The notes below the pieces were generated by a model. It worked only from the letters and a program-made list of their open reading frames with translations, was not told where the DNA came from and searched no databases. Of a DNA stretch of 64,000 nt, positions 25,595 through 34,210 are shown piece after piece (the stretch's first letter is position 1; each line of letters starts with the position of its first letter). This stretch comes from Ruania alba (GTDB lineage Bacteria > Actinomycetota > Actinomycetes > Actinomycetales > Beutenbergiaceae). Both the position numbers and the translations under genes were made by a program. The DNA is taken from assembly GCF_900105765.1 (NCBI RefSeq), contig NZ_FNTX01000001.1:2204387-2268386 (forward strand). The letters are read 5' to 3'.

Positions 25595-28275
25595 AGACTC
25601 GGCTGCTGCTGCGTATGGTGCGCAGCTCGATCGGGGCGACGGTGGCACTGGCCCTGCTGGTGGCGGTCGCGTCCGCGATCTTCACTGCCTGGCCCCGCCT
25701 GGAGCGGCAGACGTTCACCGACGAGGTGAACTACGCGATCGCCGAGACCCCGCCCACGCTGCGGGCACTCACGGCCACGCTGCCCGATCCCCCGGTCCGC
25801 GACGAGGCAGGCCTGGCCGAGCTCGAGAGTGTCCTCGCGCAGACGTTCACCGGCGCCGGGGAGCACATGACCCGGACGACGGGCGATCCTCGCGTGTCCG
25901 TGACCACGACGCGGGTCTCGATGTCCGCCGCGGACAGAGGTAGCGACGACTTCTTCGAGACGTCGGTGCGGTTCCGGGTGGATCGGGGGATCTCCTCGCT
26001 CGTCGAGATGGTGGAGGGGACGGCACCCGGGCCGCCCGCGGAGGCGTCCGACGGCGGGGCGCTCGCACCTGTGGAGGTGATGCTCGCTGCCGGGACGGCG
26101 GAACGGATGGAGCTCGGCCTGGGCGAGCGGTTCACCGCGCCGGTGACCACCAACTCGTACGCGGCCGGTTCATCGACGCGGTCCGAGTTCGTCGTGGTCG
26201 GCGTGTTCGAGGCGACGAACCCGGCTGCCGACCAGTGGCAGCACCAGCTGAACACCCTGACGCCGCGGATCGACTCCGACTTCAACCGTGGCGACGCGGC
26301 CACCGCGACCGTGTACATCGATCCCGCTTCTCTTGCGTGGATGGCCCGCAGCGCTGAGGCGGAGATCTGGGTGCCGGTGCGCGCCGAGGCCGAGGGGGCG
26401 GCCGGGCTGCTCGCCGATCTGCGCGCGTTCACCGCTGTGGAGCACCCCCTGGAGCTGTCCGGACCGTCAGACCCGCCGCAGGTCCGGTTCGACACCGGCC
26501 TGACCGAGGTGCTGCACAGCGCGATCGGGCGCTGGCGGAGCACCTCGACCGTCCTGGCGATGGTGGCAGCAGGGCCGATCGGGGTGACGTTCGCTGTGCT
26601 CGCCCTCGGCGCCCGACTCGCGCTGACCCGGCGAGCGGCGTCCTTGGCGTTGGCGGCCGCGCGCGGAGGCTCGGGTCGGCAACTGCGCTCCCTGCTCGCC
26701 GTGGAGGGTCTGGCGTTCGGGATCCCGGCGGCCGTGCTGGGGGCAGCGGTCGCGATCCTGGCGGTGCCCGTCCCCGGCGCTGCCCCGGCACCGACCAACC
26801 TGCTGCTTCCTGCGGCCACCGCACTGGCGCCGGCGGTGCTGCTGGCCGCGATGCCGCTCCCGCGGCTGCGTCCGAGCCGGGACGACGTGGCGATCCGGTC
26901 GAGGAGTCGCTGGCGTTGGGTCGTCGAGGTGGCGGTGCTCCTGATCACGGCCGCCTCCCTGTGGTTGGTGACCGGCCAAGGCGTCACCGGCGCGGGTGGG
27001 GGCACCGACCCGTTGGCGGTGACGGCGCCGCTGTTGCTCGCCATCTCGGTGAGCTTGCTGACCCTGCGCCTGTTTCCGCTGGTCGTGCATGTGGTCCATG
27101 GTGCGGCTCGCCGGGGTCGCGGCCTGACGGCGTTCCTCGGCTCCGCGCGGCTGCTCCGGTCCGGAGCCACTCCCCTGATCCCGGTGCTCGCGTTGGCGAC
27201 CGGGGTGGCGATCGCGGTGCTCGCCGCCACGATGCTGACCACCCTGCGCGGCGGGGTGGACGACGGCGCTCGCGCTGACGCCGGGGCGGACGTCCGGCTG
27301 AACGGCCCGACGTTCTCCGAAGGCGACCTCACCGAGATCGCCGGCCTGGACGGGGTGGCTGCGGTGAGCGCAGTGACGACGATTCCCGCTGTCGCGTTGG
27401 CCGAGGACGACACCTCGCGGCGGGTGACCGTCTACGCCGTGGACTCTGCCACGCTGCCTGAGGTGCAGACCGATGTTCCGGGCGCCGTGACGGTGCCGGG
27501 CGGCTTCTCTGAGCTTTCCCCCACCGGGGTCCCGGCGCTGGTCTGGTCCGGACATGAGGTGGACACCTCGGAGGAGGTCCGCCTGGTGCTGGACTCCTCG
27601 GTGGTGCTCGACGTGGTGGGTGAGCCGGCTGCGGCGCCGGGCGTGGTCGGGCCGGGGGCCTGGGTGATCGTAGACCTGCAACTGGTCCGGGAGGCCACCG
27701 GGCAGAATCTCGTGCCTCGCGATGTGCTGGTGGACCTCGACGATGGTGCGGGGCCGGACGCCGTCAGAGCATTGTCGGAGTGGATGGCCGGGCGCGGCAC
27801 GATCGTCTCCCCGGCCGAGAGTACAGCGGAGTTCCTCGCATCTCCGAGCGCCCGCTCGTTGCAGGCGGGGTTCGTGATCGCGCTCGTGGTGAGCCTGGTG
27901 CTGGCGTGCCTGGCGATCATCCTCGGGCTGCTGCTGGCGGCACCGGAGCGCCGCCGGTTGCTCGGGGTGCTGCGCACGCTCGGGGTGAGCCGGGCGATGG
28001 CGGGTCGCCTGGTGGCGTGGGAGAGCGTGCCGCTGGTGGTTGCTGCGCTGGTGGTCGGCACCGGTCTCGGGCTGGTGCTGCCGTACCTAGTGGCGGGCAC
28101 CGTCGATCTGCGCCCGTTCACGGGCGCCGACACCGCCCCTGAGCTCCGCAGCGATCCGCTCCTGATCACTGGTGTGGTGGCCGCTCTGGCCGTGGTGCTC
28201 ACCGTCTGTGTCCTGCTCGCCGGCGTGATCGCGCGCCGTCTGTCCACATCCGTGCTGCGGATCGGAGAATCATGA
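25591..28275 (+). CDS. FtsX-like ABC transporter permease, large (2)
   Basis: 894-residue partner permease starting at GTG 25591 within the GTGA overlap. Same plan: N-terminal helix (about 8-28), large external domain, central helix group with a L-A-L-A-A-A-R-G-G-S cytoplasmic loop, a second external domain, and C-terminal helices including a R-R-R-L-L-G-V-L-R-T-L-G-V-S loop of the kind that contacts the ATPase. FtsX-type transporters do not carry solutes through a channel; they move lipids or lipoproteins, or drive cell-wall enzymes. ATGA overlap with the first ATPase gene. Confidence 0.87.
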   Translation: MKTRLLLRMVRSSIGATVALALLVAVASAIFTAWPRLERQTFTDEVNYAIAETPPTLRALTATLPDPPVRDEAGLAELESVLAQTFTGAGEHMTRTTGDPRVSVTTTRVSMSAADRGSDDFFETSVRFRVDRGISSLVEMVEGTAPGPPAEASDGGALAPVEVMLAAGTAERMELGLGERFTAPVTTNSYAAGSSTRSEFVVVGVFEATNPAADQWQHQLNTLTPRIDSDFNRGDAATATVYIDPASLAWMARSAEAEIWVPVRAEAEGAAGLLADLRAFTAVEHPLELSGPSDPPQVRFDTGLTEVLHSAIGRWRSTSTVLAMVAAGPIGVTFAVLALGARLALTRRAASLALAAARGGSGRQLRSLLAVEGLAFGIPAAVLGAAVAILAVPVPGAAPAPTNLLLPAATALAPAVLLAAMPLPRLRPSRDDVAIRSRSRWRWVVEVAVLLITAASLWLVTGQGVTGAGGGTDPLAVTAPLLLAISVSLLTLRLFPLVVHVVHGAARRGRGLTAFLGSARLLRSGATPLIPVLALATGVAIAVLAATMLTTLRGGVDDGARADAGADVRLNGPTFSEGDLTEIAGLDGVAAVSAVTTIPAVALAEDDTSRRVTVYAVDSATLPEVQTDVPGAVTVPGGFSELSPTGVPALVWSGHEVDTSEEVRLVLDSSVVLDVVGEPAAAPGVVGPGAWVIVDLQLVREATGQNLVPRDVLVDLDDGAGPDAVRALSEWMAGRGTIVSPAESTAEFLASPSARSLQAGFVIALVVSLVLACLAIILGLLLAAPERRRLLGVLRTLGVSRAMAGRLVAWESVPLVVAALVVGTGLGLVLPYLVAGTVDLRPFTGADTAPELRSDPLLITGVVAALAVVLTVCVLLAGVIARRLSTSVLRIGES

Positions 28276-29189
28276 GTACATCCACTGTCGACGGCGTACC
28301 GGGCGGCACGATCGAGTGCGAGGACCTGGTGCGGATCTACTCCGCCGAGGGCATCGAGGTCCAGGCGTTGCAGGGCCTCACGTTGCACGTGGCGGCCGGG
28401 GACCTGGTGGCCGTGGTGGGCGCCTCCGGGTCGGGCAAGTCCACGTTGCTGACCATCCTCTCCGGTCTGGACACCCCGACGGCGGGGCGCGCCCGGGTGG
28501 CCGGGACCGACCTGCTCACGATGAGCCAGGCGCAACGGGTGCACTATCAACGCCGCACCGTGGGGTTCGTGTGGCAGCAGACCTCACGCAACCTGCTCCC
28601 CTACCTGACCGGGGCGGAGAACGTCTGCCTGCCGATGGCGCTGGCCGGGCCGGTGGACTCGGCACGCGCCGAGGAGCTGCTGGATCTGCTCGGTGTCGCC
28701 CACTGCGGGGACAAACGCCCCGAGCAGATGTCCGGCGGGGAGCAGCAGCGGGTGGCGATCGCGGTGGCGGCGGCGAACACCCCCCAGGTGCTGCTCGCCG
28801 ACGAGCCCACCGGTGAGCTGGACGAGGCGACCAGCGCCGAGGTGCTGGAGACGCTGCGGCACGTGAACGCCGAGCTAGGCATGACGGTGCTCATCGTCAC
28901 CCACGACCCGACCGTGTCCGAGCACGTGCGGCGCACCGTGCAGATCCGCGACGGCCGCACCTCCACCGAGGTGCTGCGCCGCCGGGAGACCGACGAGCAC
29001 GGAGCGGAGCGGCACGTGGCCGAGGAGTTCGCCGTACTGGACCGAGTGGGCCGGATGCAGCTGCCGCAGGACTTCGTGGCCGCGCTCGACCTCAAGGACC
29101 GGGTGCGCCTGGCGCTCGAGCCCGATCACGTCGGGGTCTGGCGGGACGAGACGCGCGAACGGCAGCGCCACGAGGGAGGCGAGCGATGA
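28272..29189 (+). CDS. ABC transporter ATP-binding protein (LolD/MacB type) with C-terminal extension
   Basis: 305-residue ATPase. Walker A V-G-A-S-G-S-G-K-S (about 50-58), signature S-G-G-E-Q-Q-R-V-A-I, Walker B L-L-A-D-E-P-T-G-E and the H-loop in V-T-H-D. The region after residue ~230 is an extra ~70-residue segment rich in charged residues (ending R-D-E-T-R-E-R-Q-R-H), not part of a usual LolD domain (about 230 residues). It is translationally coupled to both neighbours, and its family is that of FtsX-type permease partners. Confidence 0.9.
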   Translation: MSTSTVDGVPGGTIECEDLVRIYSAEGIEVQALQGLTLHVAAGDLVAVVGASGSGKSTLLTILSGLDTPTAGRARVAGTDLLTMSQAQRVHYQRRTVGFVWQQTSRNLLPYLTGAENVCLPMALAGPVDSARAEELLDLLGVAHCGDKRPEQMSGGEQQRVAIAVAAANTPQVLLADEPTGELDEATSAEVLETLRHVNAELGMTVLIVTHDPTVSEHVRRTVQIRDGRTSTEVLRRRETDEHGAERHVAEEFAVLDRVGRMQLPQDFVAALDLKDRVRLALEPDHVGVWRDETRERQRHEGGER

Positions 29190-29872
29190 CCACGCTGACC
29201 GCACGCGGGCTCTCCCGCACCTACCCCACCGGCTCAGGCGATGTACATGCGCTGGTCGAGGCCGATCTGGAGGTCCACGACGGTGAGCTGGTGGTGGTGC
29301 GCGGCCCGTCCGGATCGGGCAAGACCACCCTGCTGAACCTGCTCGGCGGACTGGACCGGCCGTCGTCGGGGGCGGTGTTCCTGGACGAGACCGAACTCAG
29401 CGCCCTCGCCGAGAAGGAAGCCCTCGAGCTGCGCCAGGCGACGCTGGCGTTCGTGTTCCAGTCCTTCGGGCTGGTGCCGGTGCTCTCGGCGGCCGAGAAC
29501 GTGGAGGTGCCGTTGCGGCTGCGCCGGATTGCCGGAGGCGAGCGGGAGGAACGGGTGGCCGCGGCGCTGGCGGCGGTCGGGCTCACCCCGCACGCGAACC
29601 AGCGCCCGTACGAGCTCTCCGGCGGGCAGCAGCAGCGGGTGGGGATCGCGCGGGCGCTCGTCACGGACCCGCAGGTGCTCATCGCCGACGAGCCCACGGG
29701 GCAGCTGGACTCCGCGACGGCGGCCACGATCATGGATCTCCTGGCGGAGCTGACGTCCGAGCGTGGCATCGCCGCCGTGGTCTCCACGCACGACCCGTTG
29801 TTGATCGGGCGGGCAGACCGGGTGGTGCAGCTGCACGACGGGCATCTGACAGCGGCTAACGTCGAGTCGTGA
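29186..29872 (+). CDS. ABC transporter ATP-binding protein (LolD/MacB type)
   Basis: 228-residue ATPase of standard length. Walker A G-P-S-G-S-G-K-T-T, signature S-G-G-Q-Q-Q-R-V-G-I-A, Walker B V-L-I-A-D-E-P-T-G and H-loop S-T-H-D. Having a second, slightly different ATPase beside two different permeases suggests a heterodimer, with each permease carrying its own site. ATGA overlap with the preceding gene. Confidence 0.92.
   Translation: MTTLTARGLSRTYPTGSGDVHALVEADLEVHDGELVVVRGPSGSGKTTLLNLLGGLDRPSSGAVFLDETELSALAEKEALELRQATLAFVFQSFGLVPVLSAAENVEVPLRLRRIAGGEREERVAAALAAVGLTPHANQRPYELSGGQQQRVGIARALVTDPQVLIADEPTGQLDSATAATIMDLLAELTSERGIAAVVSTHDPLLIGRADRVVQLHDGHLTAANVES
29857..29862 (+). promoter_or_regulatory. 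-10 box of NUDIX gene (leaderless, inside ATPase gene)
   Basis: TAACGT, 6 bases before GTG 29869, within the last codons of the ATPase gene. It would give the NUDIX gene its own start despite the GTGA overlap. Confidence 0.4.
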
Positions 29873-30279
29873 CAACGTCGACCACCGTCCTGATCATCTC
29901 CGCGGTCTGTTTCGTCCGCGCCGACCAGCACCTGCTCACCGTGCGCAAGCAGGGCACCACCCGGTTCATGCTCCCGGGCGGCAAGGTAGACCCCGGCGAG
30001 ACGGCCGCGCAGGCAGCGGTGCGAGAGGTGGCCGAGGAACTCGGGCTGGAGGTGCCCGAGTCGGCGCTGCGCCCGCTCGGGGCCTACCAGGAGGCGGCCG
30101 CCAATGAGGCGGACACCCGGGTGGACGCCACGATCTTCACCGCGGCGCTTCCCGGTGAACCGCGGGCGGCGCGGGAGATCGCCGAGCTGCGCTGGACCGA
30201 CCTGAGGGACACTCCCACCGATCTCGCTCCCCTGCTCGTCCGGCACGTGGTCCCTGCCCTGCGAGGTGCAACAGTTTAG
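29869..30279 (+). CDS. NUDIX hydrolase
   Basis: 136-residue enzyme that splits nucleoside diphosphate-linked compounds, with Mg2+. The NUDIX box is intact (G-G-K-V-D-P-G-E ... R-E-V-A-E-E-L-G-L, about residues 38-60). The C-terminal strand pattern E-I-A-E-L-R-W-T-D is typical of the MutT-like members. The start overlaps the ATPase stop (GTGA), and its stop codon lies in the right arm of the ArsR operator dyad, so expression may be linked to that repressor only at the 3' end. The substrate is unknown. Confidence 0.88.
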   Translation: MTTSTTVLIISAVCFVRADQHLLTVRKQGTTRFMLPGGKVDPGETAAQAAVREVAEELGLEVPESALRPLGAYQEAAANEADTRVDATIFTAALPGEPRAAREIAELRWTDLRDTPTDLAPLLVRHVVPALRGATV

Positions 30280-30289
30280 TTGCACCTCG
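30262..30289. promoter_or_regulatory. ArsR-type operator 1
   Basis: Perfect inverted repeat: 11-base arms CGAGGTGCAAC / GTTGCACCTCG around AGTTTA. The core TGCAAC-N6-GTTGCA recurs 45 bases downstream. It overlaps the -35 box of the SRPBCC-ArsR promoter and the NUDIX stop codon. Absence of a T run argues against a terminator. Confidence 0.72.
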
Positions 30290-30308
30290 ACGCCAGGTGA
30301 CCTACTGT
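30281..30308 (+). promoter_or_regulatory. Promoter of the SRPBCC-ArsR operon
   Basis: -35 TTGCAC (30281-30286), 16-base spacer and -10 TACTGT (30303-30308), lying between and over the two operator dyads. Confidence 0.58.
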
Positions 30309-30309
30309 G

Positions 30310-30331
30310 GGTGCAACGCATCGATTGCACC
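30310..30331. promoter_or_regulatory. ArsR-type operator 2
   Basis: GGTGCAA / TTGCACC arms, 7 bases each, around an 8-base spacer. The core TGCAAC-N6-ATTGCA matches operator 1 with one change. It covers the predicted transcription start. Two equal sites flanking a promoter fit a small dimeric repressor such as the ArsR protein encoded at 30819. Confidence 0.7.
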
Positions 30332-30342
30332 AGGAGGTAGGG

Positions 30343-30822
30343 ATGAGCGAGAACGCAGCGGTGGCCGATCCGGACGCCGGCACCATCACCCGGACGATCA
30401 CCATCGACGCACCCCGGGAAAGAGTGTGGGCAGCGCTGACCACCGCGGAGCAGCTCGGGATCTGGTGGGATCCGGTCCAGCTCCCGGACGGGTGGCACGC
30501 CGGCTCGCTGGGTTCGTTCTTCTGGGAGGGCACGCCATACCCGGTGCGGCTGGACGTGGTGGATCCGCCGGTGCAGCTCGCCTTCACCTGGGGTGACCTG
30601 GGTGGCGAGATCGACGCCACCTCCACCACCGTCCAGTTCACCCTCACCGAGCACGACGGCGGAACGCGCCTTCGTGTGCACGAGTCCGGTTTCCTGAACA
30701 AGCCGGCCGCGCAGCGCCGGGCGGCGATGGCGGAGAACACCGGCGGCTGGAACACGGTGCTGGACTCGCTGACCACGTTCGTCACCACGCCCACGGAACA
30801 GGCGGCAGGTGCGCAGCTGTGA
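30343..30822 (+). CDS. SRPBCC (AHSA1-like) domain protein
   Basis: 159-residue START/Bet v1-like protein starting at ATG 30343 after AGGAGGTAGGG. Typical segments: T-I-D-A-P-R-E-R-V-W-A-A-L, L-G-I-W-W-D-P, F-F-W-E-G and the closing R-L-R-V-H-E-S-G-F. The fold makes a hydrophobic pocket for small ligands. An SRPBCC gene coupled to an ArsR repressor is a common actinobacterial pair, of unknown physiological role; a ligand-sensing partnership is likely. GTGA overlap with the ArsR gene. Confidence 0.88.
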   Translation: MSENAAVADPDAGTITRTITIDAPRERVWAALTTAEQLGIWWDPVQLPDGWHAGSLGSFFWEGTPYPVRLDVVDPPVQLAFTWGDLGGEIDATSTTVQFTLTEHDGGTRLRVHESGFLNKPAAQRRAAMAENTGGWNTVLDSLTTFVTTPTEQAAGAQL

Positions 30823-31175
30823 GCCGGTCGTCCGAGACTGCCGGCACTGCCCCGGGCGAGCTGGTGGCCGTGTGCGCGGCACTGGCGGATGAGACCCGCT
30901 GGCAGATCCTCGCTGCGCTCGGCACGCGCGAGGCGTCGGCCAGCGGACTCGCCCGGGAACTGCCGGTGACTCGCCAGGCGATCGCCCGGCACCTGAGCGT
31001 GCTGGAGGCGGTCGGCCTGGTGGAGGCCACCTCCGAGGGCGCGGGACGCACCGGACGTGCGGTGGAGTACCGCGCCCTGGGCGCCCCGCTCTCCCGGCTG
31101 GCCGAGCAGCTGGAGACGATCGGGCGCGGCTGGGATCGCCGTCTGGCCCAGATCAAGAAGGTTGCGGAGTCCTGA
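30819..31175 (+). CDS. ArsR family winged-helix repressor
   Basis: 118-residue repressor. Winged-helix features: A-A-L-A-D-E-T-R-W-Q-I-L-A-A-L, A-S-G-L-A-R-E-L-P-V-T-R-Q-A-I-A-R-H-L recognition helix and G-L-V-E-A-T wing. There are no metal-binding Cys pairs, so it is not a classic arsenic sensor. The GTG start overlaps the SRPBCC stop. The two TGCAAC-N6-RTTGCA dyads at 30262 and 30310 are the likely autoregulatory sites. Confidence 0.9.
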   Translation: MSRSSETAGTAPGELVAVCAALADETRWQILAALGTREASASGLARELPVTRQAIARHLSVLEAVGLVEATSEGAGRTGRAVEYRALGAPLSRLAEQLETIGRGWDRRLAQIKKVAES

Positions 31176-31182
31176 CGCGGGA

Positions 31183-32493
31183 CTAGGCCGGCGGCTCCGC
31201 GGCCGCCGCCGCGCTCGCCGCTGCGGGCAGGGCGTCGAGGATCCGCTGCACGGCCGCATCGTCGTGCGCCGCGGAGACGAACCATGCCTCGAACGCCGAC
31301 GGGGGCAGGCTGACGCCCGCCTCCAGCATGGCGTGGAAGAACGGCGGGTACCGCCAGGCCTGCGCGGCCTGCACCTCGGCGTAGCTGTGCGGGCGATCCG
31401 CCGTCCACCCGCACGCGTCGGCGGACCCGAAGGCGAAGGAGAACAGTGTCCCGGCCCGCTGCACCGCCACGGGGACTCCCTCGGCCGCGAGCGCCTCTTC
31501 CACCGCGGCCGCGATGGTGTCAGCCACGTGCTGCAGCCGGGCGTACACCTCGTCATCGGCGAGCCGCAGGGTGGCCAGTCCGGCGGCGACGGCCACCGGG
31601 TTCCCGGAGAGGGTTCCTGCCTGGTACACGGGCCCGGTCGGTGCGAGAGCACGCATCACCTCGGCCCGTCCGGCGAGCGCGGCCACCGGCATACCGCCGC
31701 CGATCACTTTGCCGAAGGTGAGCAGGTCGGGGGTCCAGTCGGCTTCGACGCCCCACCAGCCGGCCGGGCCGGTGCGGAAGCCGGTGAGCACCTCGTCGGC
31801 GATGAAGAGCGCACCGTTCGCACGCGCCAGCTCACTGACTGCGGCGTTGAAGCCGGGCTCGGGTGCCACCACGCCCATGTTCGCGGCAGCGGCCTCGGTG
31901 ATGACGGCGGCGATCTGGCCCGGGTGCGCCTCGAACGCAGCGCGTACGGCGTCGAGGTCGTTGTAGGGCAGCACGATGGTCTGGGCGGCGAACGCGGCGG
32001 GCACTCCGGCGGAGCCGGGCAGGGACAGCGTCGCCACGCCCGAGCCGGCGTCGGCCAGCAGCCCGTCGGAATGGCCGTGGTAGTGCCCGGCGAACTTGAT
32101 GATCAGGTCACGCCCTGTCACCCCGCGGGCGAGGCGCAACGCCGTCATGGTGGCCTCGGTGCCGGTCGAGACCAACCGGACGAGTTCCGCCACCGGGACC
32201 CGTTCCCGGACCAGCTCGGCGAGCTCCACCTCGGCGAGCGTGGGCGCGCCGAAGGAGAGTCCACGGGCGGCGGCCTCTTGCACGGCCCGGACCACCTCGG
32301 GGTGGGCGTGCCCGAGGATCGCCGGGCCCCACGAGCCGACCAGGTCCACGTACTCACGGTCGCCGGCGTAGACGTACGGGCCTGCGGCCCGGTCGATGAA
32401 CACCGGGTCGCCACCGACGCCTGCGAACGCCCGCACCGGGGAGTTCACGCCGCCAGGAATAGCAGTGCTCGCGCGTTCGTACGGGGATGTCAT
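31183..32493 (-). CDS. hemL: Glutamate-1-semialdehyde 2,1-aminomutase
   Basis: 436-residue PLP enzyme making 5-aminolevulinate from glutamate-1-semialdehyde, the second step after HemA. Start at ATG 32493, sharing one base with the hemB stop (TGATG). Visible: [41 protein letters not shown] and the PLP lysine in T-F-G-K-V-I-G-G-G. The C terminus is Ala/Pro-rich. It is the last gene of the heme operon and converges with the ArsR gene, 7 bases away. Confidence 0.96.
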   Translation of the reverse strand: MTSPYERASTAIPGGVNSPVRAFAGVGGDPVFIDRAAGPYVYAGDREYVDLVGSWGPAILGHAHPEVVRAVQEAAARGLSFGAPTLAEVELAELVRERVPVAELVRLVSTGTEATMTALRLARGVTGRDLIIKFAGHYHGHSDGLLADAGSGVATLSLPGSAGVPAAFAAQTIVLPYNDLDAVRAAFEAHPGQIAAVITEAAAANMGVVAPEPGFNAAVSELARANGALFIADEVLTGFRTGPAGWWGVEADWTPDLLTFGKVIGGGMPVAALAGRAEVMRALAPTGPVYQAGTLSGNPVAVAAGLATLRLADDEVYARLQHVADTIAAAVEEALAAEGVPVAVQRAGTLFSFAFGSADACGWTADRPHSYAEVQAAQAWRYPPFFHAMLEAGVSLPPSAFEAWFVSAAHDDAAVQRILDALPAAASAAAAAEPPA

Positions 32494-33467
32494 CACAGCT
32501 CCTCGGTGGTCAGGCGCTGGGCCAGCTCGGTGGCCCAGTAGGTCAGCACGGCGTCGGCGCCGGCGCGGCGGATGGCGAGCACGCTCTCGGCGATCACGGC
32601 TTCCCGGTCCAGCCAGCCCTGCGCGGCGGCCGCCTCGACCATGGCGTACTCCCCGGAGACCTGGTAGGCCCACACCGGCACCTCGCTGGTGCGGGCGACG
32701 TCGGCGAGCACGTCCAGATAGGAGGAGGCCGGCTTGACCATCACCACGTCCGCCCCCTCGGCCGCGTCCAGCTCCGCTTCGCGCCGTCCTTCGCGCCGGT
32801 TGCCGGCGTCGAGCTGGTAGGTGCGGCGGTCACCGCTGAGCTGGGAGTCCACGGCCTCGCGGAACGGCCCGTAGTAGGCGGAGGCGTACTTGGCGGCGTA
32901 GCCGAGCAGGGCGACGTCGGTGAATCCCTCGGCGTCCAGGGCGTCCCGCACGTGAGCGACCTGCCCGTCCATCATGCCGCTCAGGCCCAGCAGCGCGGAC
33001 CCGGCTCGCGCCTGGGCGAGTGCCATCTCGGCGTAGCGGACCAGGGTGGCGTCATTGTCGATCCGGCCGTCGGCGTCGAGCACGCCACAGTGCCCGTGGT
33101 CGGTGAACTCGTCGAGGCACAGGTCGGTCTGCACCACGAGGGCGTCTCCGACCTCGGCGGCGGCGATCTCGGTCGCACGGTTCAGGATGCCGTCCGGGTC
33201 GGTGGCGCCGGTTCCGGTGGCGTCTCGACGGCTGGGGACGCCGAAGAGCATCACTCCCCCGACGCGGGCGCCGGCAGCCTCGGCGAGCGCCCCGCGAAAG
33301 GAGTCCAGGGAGTGTTGCACCATCCCGGGCATCGACGCGATCGGGCGGGGCTCATCGCCCTCGTGCACAAACATCGGCAGCACCAGCTCGGCAGCGTGCA
33401 ACCGGGTCTGGCGGACAAGGCGGCGCACCGCGGGGGTCTGCCGCAATCGGCGGGGTCGGATCCTCAT
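32493..33467 (-). CDS. hemB: Delta-aminolevulinic acid dehydratase (porphobilinogen synthase)
   Basis: 324-residue enzyme condensing two 5-aminolevulinates to porphobilinogen. The two Schiff-base lysines are in [11 protein letters not shown] and [11 protein letters not shown]. The metal region reads [16 protein letters not shown]: two of the zinc cysteines remain and the first is Asp, so the metal may be mixed or Mg rather than the classic three-Cys zinc site. ATGA overlap with hemD. Confidence 0.96.
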   Translation of the reverse strand: MRIRPRRLRQTPAVRRLVRQTRLHAAELVLPMFVHEGDEPRPIASMPGMVQHSLDSFRGALAEAAGARVGGVMLFGVPSRRDATGTGATDPDGILNRATEIAAAEVGDALVVQTDLCLDEFTDHGHCGVLDADGRIDNDATLVRYAEMALAQARAGSALLGLSGMMDGQVAHVRDALDAEGFTDVALLGYAAKYASAYYGPFREAVDSQLSGDRRTYQLDAGNRREGRREAELDAAEGADVVMVKPASSYLDVLADVARTSEVPVWAYQVSGEYAMVEAAAAQGWLDREAVIAESVLAIRRAGADAVLTYWATELAQRLTTEEL

Positions 33468-34210
33468 GACTGTTCCTCCCGTGCTGCCTGGCCCACCGCA
33501 TCACACAGGGCGTCCAGCAGGTGATCGATCGTGCGTTCGCTCGCCTCGGCGTGCACCGGCAGGCCCGCATCGCGGGCATCGGCGGTGGTGACCGGGCCGA
33601 TACTGGCGACCACCGTATCGGGCGCAGGGCACAGGGCAGCGAGAGCCCGCGCCATGGAGCCGCTCGTGACGAGCGCAGCATCGGCGTGCCCGGCACGGAT
33701 CCGCGCGGCGTCGGTGTCATCGACGGGCGCGGCGGTGGTGCGGTAGCCGATCACGTCAGTCACCTCGCAGCCGCGTTCGCGCAGGCCGTCCGCGAGGGAG
33801 GCACGGGCCAGGTCCGAACGCAGCAGCAGCACCGAGGATCCGGCTGGCTCGTCCGGCCACACCTGCAGCAGACCGGTGGCCGAGTAGGTGTGGTCGGGCA
33901 CCAGATCGACGACGATCCCCGCCTCGGTCAGGGTGCTCGCCGTGGCCGGCCCCACAGCCGCCACCTTCGCCTGCAGGTCCCAGCCACGCACCAGGTCTAC
34001 GGTGGCAGCAGAGGTGACGACGAGCCAGTCGTAGGTACCGGTAGCCAGCCGGCGCTGCGCGGTGACGACGTCCGGCCCGGTCACCGGGGTGGTCTCCAGC
34101 AGGGCTACCACCCACGGGGTGCCGCCACGCGCGCGCACCCGGGCGCTGACCCGCTCCCCCCACGCGCCGCCGCGCGGAACGAGCACGGTTGTGCCGGTGA
34201 GGTCAGTCAT
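33464..34210 (-). CDS. hemD: Uroporphyrinogen-III synthase
   Basis: 248-residue enzyme that closes and flips ring D of hydroxymethylbilane. The family is poorly conserved; recognised from V-L-V-P-R-G at the start, the inter-domain pattern V-V-T-S-A-A-T-V-D, A-A-V-G-P-A-T-A and D-A-A-L-V-T-S-G-S and from its place after hemC. I start it at ATG 34210, giving an 8-base overlap with hemC; the longer reading of this frame crosses hemC and is not supported. Translationally coupled to hemB. Confidence 0.88.
   Translation of the reverse strand: MTDLTGTTVLVPRGGAWGERVSARVRARGGTPWVVALLETTPVTGPDVVTAQRRLATGTYDWLVVTSAATVDLVRGWDLQAKVAAVGPATASTLTEAGIVVDLVPDHTYSATGLLQVWPDEPAGSSVLLLRSDLARASLADGLRERGCEVTDVIGYRTTAAPVDDTDAARIRAGHADAALVTSGSMARALAALCPAPDTVVASIGPVTTADARDAGLPVHAEASERTIDHLLDALCDAVGQAAREEQS

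Noticed and set aside
25731-27413. 560-codon minus-strand open frame over the second FtsX permease
   Set aside because: Ser/Thr/Arg-rich shadow; no motif, signal or plausible start.
30262-30289. Reading the dyad as a terminator for the NUDIX gene
   Set aside because: No T run, and the same core recurs 45 bases on at the next promoter, so an operator is the better reading.
29221-30882. 553-codon minus-strand open frame across ATPase, NUDIX and SRPBCC genes
   Set aside because: It spans three clear plus-strand genes and a promoter; shadow.
31189-31208. Seven-base GC hairpin in the hemL 3' end as a terminator
   Set aside because: It lies in Ala/Gly-rich coding sequence where such matches arise by chance.
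31057-32541. 494-codon plus-strand open frame over hemL
   Set aside because: Shadow of an unmistakable aminomutase gene.
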